Source of the DNA: Desulfovibrio sp.
GTDB lineage: Bacteria; Desulfobacterota; Desulfovibrionia; Desulfovibrionales; Desulfovibrionaceae
Length of the DNA stretch: 32,974 nt
Direction of reading: 5' to 3'
Assembly: GCA_031272715.1 (NCBI GenBank)
Contig: JAISTH010000036.1
Span: 1 to 32,974, forward strand
This document shows, in pieces, positions 15,831 to 22,623 of the stretch. Position 1 is the first letter of the stretch. Every line of letters starts with the position of its first letter. Below the pieces are notes generated by a model that saw only the letters and a program-made list of their open reading frames with translations, did not search any database and was not told the origin of the DNA. The translations under genes and the position numbers were made by a program.

Positions 15831-18800
15831 GTTTCGTCGCCGACCTCCACGTCCATTCCAGCTTCTCCCGGGCCACCAGCAGGAGCATCACCCTCTCCCA
15901 TCTCGCGGGTTGGGGGGCGTGCAAGGGCATCGGCGTGCTGGGCACCGGGGATTTCACGCATCCGAAGTGGCGCGGCCTCATGGAGAGGGATCTCGTCCTG
16001 GACGAGGCGACGGGATTCTATCGCCTCGGGGAGGAGTCCTGGAAACGGGAGCGGGCCCTCCACCCGCTGCCGAAGGATGCCGCCCCGCCCCTCTTCTGCC
16101 TCCAGGCGGAGATATCCTCCATCTACAAACGCCACGACAAGGTCCACAAGGTCCACAACCTCGTCTACGTCCCCACCCTCGAGGACGCCAACGCCTTCAG
16201 CAGGCGCCTCGAGGCCATCGGCAACCTGTCCGCGGACGGACGGCCGATCCTCGGACTGGACTCCCGGGACCTGCTGGAACTGCTGCTGGAGACATGCCAA
16301 GGCGCCGTGCTCGTGCCGGCCCACATCTGGACGCCCTGGTTCTCCGTCTTCGGCTCCAGGTCCGGGTTCGACAGCCTGGAGGAATGCTTCGGCGACCTCA
16401 CGGACCACGTCTTCGCCCTGGAGACCGGCCTGTCCTCGGATCCGCCCATGAACCGGATGGTCAGCGGACTGGACGACCGGGTCCTGATCTCCAACTCCGA
16501 CGCCCATTCCGGAGCCAATCTCGGCAGGGAGGCCAACCGGTTCGACGGCCCGCCCTCATATGCGGGCATGTTTGCGGCCTTGCGGACAAGCGCAAGACGC
16601 GGGACGCCGGGACCCGGGGAGTGCGCCTTTCTGGGGACCGTGGAGTTCTTCCCGGAGGAGGGCAAGTACCATCTGGACGGGCACAGGGCCTGCGGCGTGG
16701 TGGTGACCCCGGGCAAGGATCCGGACGCGAAGGTGTGTCCCGTGTGCGGCAAGCCCCTCACCCTCGGGGTGCTGCATCGCGTGCTGGATCTCGCCGACCG
16801 CGCGGAGCCGCCTGACCTGCCCGGCGAACCGGAAAGCCGCTACCTGATCCCCCTTGCCCAGGTGATCGCGGAAATCCTCCATGCGGGCGTCACGTCGAAG
16901 AAGGTGCAGGAACGGTACACCGACGTCCTGCAACGCCTGGGGCCGGAACTCGACGTCCTGACGGAACTGCCCGAGGAGGACGTCCGCAGGTTCTGGGAAC
17001 CCCTGGGAGAGGCCGTGCACAGGATCCGCCGAGGGGAGGTCCGCAAGGAGGGGGGCTTCGACGGACAGTTCGGCGTGATCCGGGTCTTCGACCCCGACGA
17101 GCGCACGTCCATGGGAAGGAGGCCGAGGGCCGTTTCCGGCATCCCCGCCCGGGAGGCGGCGACCGCGCCGTCCCCTCGCCCCGGAGCCCCCACGGGAGGG
17201 CCTGCCGTGGAAACCGGCGACGAGGCGAAGACCGCGCCCAAGACCGATGCCGCCCCGCCCGTCCCCGCGGACGGTCTCTCGGACGCCCAGCGGGCCGCCA
17301 TGCTCGCCATGCCGGGCCCCATCCTGATCATGGCGGGTCCCGGAGCCGGCAAGACCAGGGTCCTGGTGGGACGGCTGCTCCACCTTCTCTCGGAGGGGAC
17401 GCCGCCGGAGGACATCCTCTGCCTCACCTTCACCCGCCGCGCGGCCGAGGAGATCAAGGAACGGCTGCATGCGCGGCTGCCCGGCGCCCCTCTGCCGACA
17501 TGCGACACGCTCCACGGCCATGGGTGGCATCTGCTGCGCCAAACCTTCCCTGATGCCGTGCCCTTGAGCGAAGAGGCCGCCTTCGGCCTCTTCAGGATCG
17601 CCAATCCCGACACCCCCGCGCGCACCCTGAGAAGTCTCTGGCAGGAAACGGCCCTCTGCAGGGAGACCCTCACCCCCATGGGCGACGAAAGCGCGGCGTG
17701 TTTCGAGGCATACCGGCGCGCCAAGGAGGCGTCACGTCCCCGCCTCCTCGACTTCGCGGACGTCCTCGAGTTCATGTCCGGCGCCGCCGTCGCCCCCGTG
17801 CGGCACCTGCTCGTGGACGAGGTGCAGGATCTCTCCCCGCTCCAGCTCGGCATCGTGCGCAGGCTGGTCGCGGAGGACGGACGGGGCTTCTTCGGCATCG
17901 GGGATCCGGATCAGGCGATCTACGGCTTCCGGGGGGCCCGGGGCGTCACCGAGGACACGCTGCGGGACATCTGGCCCCATGTCCGGACCCACAGGCTGGC
18001 GGAGAGCTACCGGGCAGGGCAGGGCGTGCTGGACATGGCGCGGCGGCTGCTGGAGGGCAATGCGCGATGCGGCGCCCTCACGGCGCACCATCCCATCCCC
18101 ACGGCCATGCGGTGCTTCGTCGCGCCGAATCCCGCCGCGGAGGCCGCGAAGATAGCCCGCATCGTGTCGCGGCTGCTGGGGGGCTCGTCACACACGCTGC
18201 AGGACGCGACGCGCCGGGGGGAGAACGACGAACTGGACGGGATCGCGGGGGAACTTGCGCCCTCGGACATCGCGGTGCTCGTCCGGCTCAAGGCGCAGAT
18301 GCCCGTCGTGCTCTCGGCGCTGCAGACGGCGGGCGTTCCGGCCATCGCCCCCGCCGACGGCGACATCGCCGACGATCCCCTCTGCGCGAGGCTCCTCGAT
18401 CTCGTGGCCCGGGGGCTTGGCATGCCCCACGGGGGAGGTGGCGACGCCGAGGCGCTGCCCTGGCGGGATCCGCTCCCCTCACCCTCCGCCATGTCCGAGT
18501 GGATCGACCGGCAACCCTGGGCGGGGGCCGGCACCGCCCATAGCCGCGCGTGGCGCCATCTGTGCGCGCTGTGGACCGGGAATCCGGACTGGCGCCGCAT
18601 CCTGGAGACCGTCGCCTGGCAGCGGGAGGCGGAACTCGCGCGCGCAAGGGCGGAGCACGTGCAGATCCTGACCATGCACGCGTCCAAGGGGCTGGAATTC
18701 AAGGCGGTCTTCCTGCCGGGCCTGGAGGAGGGGATCCTGCCCTTCTCCAGGCGGATTCTTTACGGGGACGCAAACGCCAAGGAAGGGGACGCCGGTCTCG

Positions 18801-19021
18801 AGGAGGAGCGGCGACTCATGTACGTGGGGCTCACGCGGGCGTCCCACGCCCTCTTCCTGAGCGCGTGCCTCGAACGCACGCTGGCGGGGCGCAAGATAGC
18901 GTTGGCCCAGTCCCCATTGCTGGAGGCCATTCGAGGGATGTGTCGCCAGTCCGCCATCGTCGCCCGGACCAGATCCGTGGCGAAACAGGCGGGCCTGCCG
19001 CTGGGGCCGTGGATGGACTAG
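15827..19021 (+). CDS. PHP-domain / UvrD-type helicase fusion protein
   Basis: 1064 residues. Residues 1-300 are a PHP metallo-phosphoesterase-like domain (DLHVHSSFS at 6-14 with metal-binding HxH; SNSDAHSG near 225). A zinc ribbon-like CPVCGKP (near 305) follows. A proline/alanine-rich linker spans about 425-485. The rest is a superfamily 1A UvrD/PcrA helicase: Walker A AGPGAGKTRVL near 503, Walker B VDEVQDLSPLQ near 663, GDPDQAIYGFRGA near 692, MHASKGLEFKAVF near 949, and the C-terminal EERRLMYVGLTRA near 994. All helicase motifs are intact. The PHP part resembles the TIGR00375 group. Such fusions could couple 3'-5' unwinding to phosphodiester or end processing in repair. The start overlaps the upstream stop (ATGA); a frame from 15770 has no support. 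Confidence 0.88.
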   Translation: MSFVADLHVHSSFSRATSRSITLSHLAGWGACKGIGVLGTGDFTHPKWRGLMERDLVLDEATGFYRLGEESWKRERALHPLPKDAAPPLFCLQAEISSIYKRHDKVHKVHNLVYVPTLEDANAFSRRLEAIGNLSADGRPILGLDSRDLLELLLETCQGAVLVPAHIWTPWFSVFGSRSGFDSLEECFGDLTDHVFALETGLSSDPPMNRMVSGLDDRVLISNSDAHSGANLGREANRFDGPPSYAGMFAALRTSARRGTPGPGECAFLGTVEFFPEEGKYHLDGHRACGVVVTPGKDPDAKVCPVCGKPLTLGVLHRVLDLADRAEPPDLPGEPESRYLIPLAQVIAEILHAGVTSKKVQERYTDVLQRLGPELDVLTELPEEDVRRFWEPLGEAVHRIRRGEVRKEGGFDGQFGVIRVFDPDERTSMGRRPRAVSGIPAREAATAPSPRPGAPTGGPAVETGDEAKTAPKTDAAPPVPADGLSDAQRAAMLAMPGPILIMAGPGAGKTRVLVGRLLHLLSEGTPPEDILCLTFTRRAAEEIKERLHARLPGAPLPTCDTLHGHGWHLLRQTFPDAVPLSEEAAFGLFRIANPDTPARTLRSLWQETALCRETLTPMGDESAACFEAYRRAKEASRPRLLDFADVLEFMSGAAVAPVRHLLVDEVQDLSPLQLGIVRRLVAEDGRGFFGIGDPDQAIYGFRGARGVTEDTLRDIWPHVRTHRLAESYRAGQGVLDMARRLLEGNARCGALTAHHPIPTAMRCFVAPNPAAEAAKIARIVSRLLGGSSHTLQDATRRGENDELDGIAGELAPSDIAVLVRLKAQMPVVLSALQTAGVPAIAPADGDIADDPLCARLLDLVARGLGMPHGGGGDAEALPWRDPLPSPSAMSEWIDRQPWAGAGTAHSRAWRHLCALWTGNPDWRRILETVAWQREAELARARAEHVQILTMHASKGLEFKAVFLPGLEEGILPFSRRILYGDANAKEGDAGLEEERRLMYVGLTRASHALFLSACLERTLAGRKIALAQSPLLEAIRGMCRQSAIVARTRSVAKQAGLPLGPWMD

Positions 19022-19287
19022 CCGTCCCCCCAGGCATCGTCGTCGAGGACCTTGTAGCCGCGCACGTGGATGTAGGACACTTCCTGCCCGTCGATTTCCA
19101 CGTTTTCCAACAGGCCCGTCGCCTCCACCTGCACGCTGACGTCGTCGACGAGATCCATGCCGGCGCCGCGAGGGACGACCCTGTGCTCGACACCGTCCTG
19201 GACAATGGCCACACGCGACTGTCGCTGGTCGATGTTGGAAGGCAATGCCACGACATATCCCGTTACGGTGACGGGGGTATTGTTCAT
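19018..19287 (-). CDS. hypothetical protein, 89 aa
   Basis: A small acidic, valine-rich protein (starts MNNTPVTVTGYVVALPSN, ends VLDDDAWGDG) with the strand-rich pattern of an OB-fold or similar small beta barrel. I do not recognise a family. The start at 19287 has AGGTG 6 nt upstream. It converges on the helicase gene, and the two TAG stop codons overlap on opposite strands (19018-19020 and 19019-19021). Composition is ordinary for the genome. Function is unknown. Confidence 0.65.
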   Translation of the reverse strand: MNNTPVTVTGYVVALPSNIDQRQSRVAIVQDGVEHRVVPRGAGMDLVDDVSVQVEATGLLENVEIDGQEVSYIHVRGYKVLDDDAWGDG

Positions 19288-19439
19288 GGTGTGACACCTG
19301 CAACTGACGTCCAAGAGATCGCTCTGTTGTGGCGTCGTGTTGATTGCAATGGTATCCCCGCACATACGGCGCCCCGCCGTTCCCGGTGAGGCGGACGCAG
19401 GCGTGGCGCATGCATCATTACGGGCCGTTGTCTTCCTGT

Positions 19440-19567
19440 TCTCACGTCAAGGATTAGCTCTGCATCAGCCGCTCTACGGCGCTTTGCGCCTAGTGCGGCT
19501 AGACCTGCTTCGCAGCCCGTCCATCGGGACGAAAGCGCCCTTCCGGTTTGTGCCGGGCTCCACAGGC
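19440..19567 (-). ncRNA. candidate TnpB guide RNA (reRNA/omegaRNA) and right end
   Basis: Immediately after the tnpB stop, the minus strand carries strongly folded sequence ending near CTTGACGTGAGAAC. Nested stems seen: AGCCGC/GCGGCT (19467-19472 with 19495-19500) enclosing GGCGC/GCGCC (19478-19482 with 19486-19490, loop of three); and CGTCC/GGACG (19518-19522 with 19527-19531) inside a GCTT/AAGC stem (19507-19510 with 19533-19536). In the TnpB family the reRNA is made from the tnpB 3' end plus the right end, and the guide is the flanking DNA beyond it. The exact right-end boundary and guide start are not determined here. Confidence 0.6.
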
Positions 19568-21139
19568 TCATCGGATCGGGGTGAGCCGCCCCTGGGTGTG
19601 AAATATCTTCCATCTCCTGTTCACCTGACCATTCCGGCCGTTCCCTGAACACGCCTTCCGCCTGCCGCCCTTCCGTCCCTTCGGGTTCGGCGTCTCCGTC
19701 CCCTCCGTCACGGTTGCGTTCGCGGCGTCCGCCGGTTCGGCGGAGTCGGCGTCCTTCACGGCCCTGGCGGCCTTTCTCGCCGCCTTTTTCTCCGCCTCGA
19801 TCTCATTCGCCGTCCGGAATCCGCCGCTCCGAAGCAGTTCCAGACCTCGGGCCTTGATGATGATGGCTGCGTTGAGATCGGCGTTGGCCGCATGGCCGCA
19901 TTGCACGCAGACGAAGTCCGCCTGCGTCCTGCGGTTCTCCGCAGCGACGTGTCCGCATTGCGGGCAGGTCCTCGACGTGTTCCTCGGATCCACGTCAACC
20001 ACGAGCATGTTGGCGCGCCTCGCCTTGTACTCCGTGTATCTGCGTATCCTTCCCATGCACCCCCTCTGCAGGATCGCGCGGTTCAGGCCGGCCTTCGCCG
20101 CGCTCCCGTTCGGGAGGAAATTCCCCGTCTCCCCGTCCGGCTTCGGCTCGGGGGACTTCGTCATGGCCTTGAGGTTGAGCTTCTCGAACACCTGCACCTT
20201 GCGCCCCGTCTCGACCCCTTTCCTGATGTTGTCGGCGGACACATGGTGGGCGTGGTTCTCGCGGCAGTTCGCGAGATGCGCCTGGAGCTTCCCTATCTGC
20301 CGGGCCGTCTTCCTGGAGTTCCTGCTCCCCATCACCTGCCGGGCACGTTTTTTCTGCAAATGCCTGATCTTCCTCTCGACCTGATCCATGTGCTCGAGCT
20401 GCTCCGGGGTCCAGGCCCGCGTGAAGCCGTCGGAGTCGGCGTCCGTCAGCACGACGCCCCGGTCGTGTCCGACCGTTACGCGCTCCTGCTCCTCGGGGGA
20501 CAGGGCGAGGAACGCATCCCGCAGTTCCTCCTCGGAGAGGGGCGTCACGCCGTCGTCGTACGAGAAGGATATCGTCCACAGGCTGGGATCCTTCTCCCCG
20601 GTCCCCTCGCGGATCATGGCGAGATGGATGGACGCCGGGTCCCCGCGGAAGCCGAAGGGACGATCCCACTTGAACCACCCGATGTCGTTCGCACCCTTCT
20701 TCGTCCCGTCTCCGATGTATATCCGCTCCCCCCTGATGATGAAGAACTCCCTGGTCAGCCAGAGGCGGATGCCGTCCTTCCGGCTGGCGTACCTCGGTTG
20801 GCCGGAGAGTTCGCCGTCGAGGCCGGCATTCGCATCGAAACGGGTGCCGAACCACCGGTCGGTGGATGCCTTGCCACAAAAGACGCCGTTGCGCTTGACG
20901 CCACTGGGGACCGTCTCGAGCCACCTGTTCTCCTCGAGCTTCTGGATCCTGGAGTAGGCCTGGTCCACCTCGATGCGGAACTCCCCTCCCGCCTGGAGGG
21001 AATCGATGGCGGCGGCATAGGCGTCGAGGAACTCCGCCACCTTGCCGTTGCGCACGCGCCGCTGTCCGTTCGCCCAGTGGACGAGCTTCGCCCCCATGTC
21101 CCATGGGACGTATATTTTCGCCTTGAATCCGATCATCAT
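19568..21139 (-). CDS. tnpB: TnpB-family RNA-guided endonuclease, 523 aa
   Basis: TnpB proteins are RuvC nucleases guided by reRNA to DNA next to a short target motif. The split RuvC site is intact: Asp226 in VTVGHDRGVV, Glu319 in VFEKLNLKAM, Asp421 in NADLNAA. A zinc ribbon is formed by CPQCGH and CVQCGH (about 400-418). The N-terminal region has the ANGQRRVRNGK segment comparable to the wedge region of TnpB. At 523 residues it is longer than typical (~400): there is extra sequence between N-terminus and RuvC-I, and an Ala/Lys/Glu-rich C-terminal extension (about 445-523) that runs into the right end. The start at 21139 has GGAGGG 8 nt upstream. It is codirectional with no neighbouring gene. 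Confidence 0.87.
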   Translation of the reverse strand: MMIGFKAKIYVPWDMGAKLVHWANGQRRVRNGKVAEFLDAYAAAIDSLQAGGEFRIEVDQAYSRIQKLEENRWLETVPSGVKRNGVFCGKASTDRWFGTRFDANAGLDGELSGQPRYASRKDGIRLWLTREFFIIRGERIYIGDGTKKGANDIGWFKWDRPFGFRGDPASIHLAMIREGTGEKDPSLWTISFSYDDGVTPLSEEELRDAFLALSPEEQERVTVGHDRGVVLTDADSDGFTRAWTPEQLEHMDQVERKIRHLQKKRARQVMGSRNSRKTARQIGKLQAHLANCRENHAHHVSADNIRKGVETGRKVQVFEKLNLKAMTKSPEPKPDGETGNFLPNGSAAKAGLNRAILQRGCMGRIRRYTEYKARRANMLVVDVDPRNTSRTCPQCGHVAAENRRTQADFVCVQCGHAANADLNAAIIIKARGLELLRSGGFRTANEIEAEKKAARKAARAVKDADSAEPADAANATVTEGTETPNPKGRKGGRRKACSGNGRNGQVNRRWKIFHTQGRLTPIR

Positions 21140-21519
21140 TGCTTTCGCCCTCCATCGCATCGACGCCCGTTGGAAGTCGGAGGAACCGGGCCGATGCGTC
21201 TGCTGTCAGTGCACCTTCCGTGCGCGGCATCAAAGTGCCGGACATGTTCGCGGCTTCCGCCCTGCATCATTGCAGGGAGTGAAGCCCGCCCCGTCCCGAT
21301 GTCCCGTGGAGAACATCGAGACATGCGGCCGGCGCGGGTTCTCGTTCCGGTCGGTGTCCGCCTTGCAGCCGTTCCCGACGGGACGGAGAAAGAGGACTCC
21401 CGCCGGGACGCGTCGACCTGTCCGCCCCTCGAGGGCCGGCCTCTGCAAGGCATGGCCCTCATCGGTCCATGGAGATGGACGCATCCATCCTCTGGACGTT
21501 GACGACGATGGCGATCACG

Positions 21520-21571
21520 CTCCAGGGCTTACGCCCCGGAGGCGGTCGGTCCGGGACGCGGGTTCCGGACC
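21520..21571. repeat. paired hairpins at the probable left end of the TnpB element
   Basis: CTCCAGGGC (21520-21528) and GCCCCGGAG (21533-21541) form a 9-bp stem, with one G-T pair on the minus strand, around a 4-nt loop. GGTCCGG (21548-21554) and CCGGACC (21565-21571) form a second 7-bp stem. Subterminal hairpins of this kind are the TnpA recognition structures in IS200/IS605 elements. Assignment as the left end is by position, about 380 bp upstream of tnpB. Confidence 0.4.
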
Positions 21572-21589
21572 TCGCGCTTGACCTGAACT

Positions 21590-21639
21590 GACTGTGTGGT
21601 TACTGGCGACTGTGTGGTTACTTGCGGCTGTGTTGCTGG
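21590..21639. repeat. 18-bp tandem repeat, two and two-thirds copies
   Basis: GACTGTGTGGTTACTGGC (21590-21607) is followed at once by a copy with one difference (21608-21625) and a shorter degenerate copy (21626-21639). It lies just outside the probable left end of the TnpB element and inside the predicted leader of the minus-strand promoter at 21701-21728. Confidence 0.7.
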
Positions 21640-21700
21640 ACAGGCGGCCCGACGACCGAATCACGCCTTTTGTGCCGGGTGACACCTGTTCGCACGGCCT

Positions 21701-21728
21701 AATTTACTGGGATCGCTTCCCTTGTCAA
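21701..21728 (-). promoter_or_regulatory. sigma-70-type promoter on the minus strand beside a G12 tract
   Basis: On the minus strand a perfect TTGACA (21728-21723) is followed after 16 bp by TAAATT (21706-21701). Ten bases upstream of the -35 begins a run of twelve G, preceded by a run of eight T. Transcription would start near 21694 and run toward tnpB, about 555 bp away. No gene is recognised in between. Confidence 0.45.
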
Positions 21729-21738
21729 CAACTTCTTT

Positions 21739-21760
21739 CCCCCCCCCCCCACAAAAAAAA
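21739..21760. repeat. homopolymer tracts C12 and A8
   Basis: Twelve C (21739-21750) are followed by AC and eight A (21753-21760) on the plus strand. Tracts of this length are prone to slipped-strand length change, and they lie directly upstream of the -35 at 21728-21723. A sequencing or assembly error in the exact length is possible. Confidence 0.75.
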
Positions 21761-22320
21761 TCGCCCGCCAATAAAAAAGTCGCAAAGGGAGGTCGATGGC
21801 CGGGGAGGCAGCCGTCGACGGTTTTCCCACGCCGTGCATTCTAGAGCCCCGCTGTCGCCAGAAGTCAGGGATCCCGGAAATGCCTCAGGGAAGCCCAACC
21901 ATGCCGCCTTGCACGGGACGCGGACGATGTGCATCACGAAGCTTCCCGCGCCCGCCCAGGTCCGCCGCCGCGGACAGACGTCTCGACAACCGCTCCGGGT
22001 GGTGGAACGAGGCCATGGGCGACGAGGAGAAAGACATCGATGGTGCGTAATGATTTCGCTTCGTACGACAGGGGGTGCAGAAGTATATGTGGGAAGATGG
22101 GGGTATCAACAAACTACATGAGGAGCGCTAACGGAGTTCCCGATTTTCCCTCCCGGGGCGCCCCCTGCTCCCTTGCCCGCTCCGTCAATCGTTCCCGCTC
22201 GGCGCCGCAGCATTTCCCGCCGGCCACGCCGAAACGGGAGGACGGCCCCTTTCCCCGCCGGCTTCGCCCCCCCCGCCGCGCCCGCCCGCCGGGACCACGC
22301 TCCACGGCAAAATCGCCATC
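21761..22320. other. intergenic, no gene seen
   Basis: Frames on both strands are short and arginine/proline-rich with no family character. The stretch holds a promoter-like pair on the minus strand (22082-22109) and GC-rich sequence leading into the repeat at 22321. Nothing else was supported. Confidence 0.4.
22082..22109 (-). promoter_or_regulatory. orphan promoter-like pair on the minus strand
   Basis: On the minus strand TTGATA (22109-22104) and TATACT (22087-22082) are 16 bp apart. Predicted transcription runs into about 330 bp of sequence with no recognisable gene, up to the T-rich stretch at 21760-21780. It may drive a small RNA or be fortuitous. Confidence 0.3.
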
Positions 22321-22440
22321 GGGTTCCGCAGTCCGGGGCGGCGGGCATGACTGTCCGCGGCACGGGGGGTGCAGGGGAATCGGAGGAGGCAGGGACGGGC
22401 ATGGACAGGCGATGCGCGCAGAATCCCGAGATTCTCCGGA
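22321..22440 (+). repeat. left copy of a direct repeat flanking the 22624-24598 module
   Basis: This copy shares with 24649-24741 an ordered series of blocks: GGTTCCG, GTCCGGGGCGG, TCCGCGGCA and GCAGGGGAA. They end in an identical 23-nt block (22418-22440 here, 24719-24741 there) that contains the dyad AGAATC-CCGA-GATTCT. The left copy carries about 25 extra bases before that block. Both copies have the same orientation. Confidence 0.75.
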
Positions 22441-22497
22441 GGTTTCGAGATGTTCTCTGGAGAATGTCCAGGAAGTCTCTGGAGGTTCTCTAGAGAA
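22432..22497 (+). promoter_or_regulatory. helically phased palindromic sites, probable operator
   Basis: Related sites read TTCTCCGGAG (22432-22441), TTCTCTGGAGAA (22453-22464), GTCTCTGGAG (22475-22484) and TTCTCTAGAGAA (22486-22497). Their starts are 21, 22 and 11 bp apart, i.e. one or two helical turns, so all lie on one DNA face. They end 41 bp before the -35 at 22539. This suggests cooperative binding of a dimeric regulator that controls the three-gene module. Confidence 0.5.
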
Positions 22498-22538
22498 TGC
22501 CCGAGCCGTGACGGGGGCGACAACGCATTTCGGGGGAC

Positions 22539-22568
22539 TTGACAGGTTCCGTCTCCGTCGTGTAGCGT
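22539..22568 (+). promoter_or_regulatory. promoter of the three-gene accessory module
   Basis: A perfect TTGACA (22539-22544) is followed by TGTAGC (22561-22566, 16-bp spacing) or TAGCGT (22563-22568, 18-bp spacing). Transcription would start near 22575, about 50 nt before the ATG at 22624. Confidence 0.55.
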
Positions 22569-22623
22569 CTCCGCACGTTCGATGACAGGTCAGTGGCGGA
22601 AGAAAGCCGGCAAGGAGCGGAAC

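Larger units (their letters stand above)
19440..21571 (-). mobile_element. IS200/IS605-group element of the TnpB-only (IS1341) type
   Basis: It consists of a tnpB gene, a structured right end at 19440-19567 and hairpins near the left end at 21520-21571. There is no TnpA tyrosine transposase between the ends, so it would need TnpA in trans. No terminal inverted repeats or target duplications are expected for this family. Boundaries are approximate: the left one is placed at the hairpins and the right one at the end of the folded region. Confidence 0.55.

Noticed and set aside
22082..22620. Minus-strand frame 22114-23559 (481 codons) opposite the first module gene
   Set aside because: Lies antisense to a gene with a good ribosome binding site and promoter, and has Arg/Gly-rich content with no motif.
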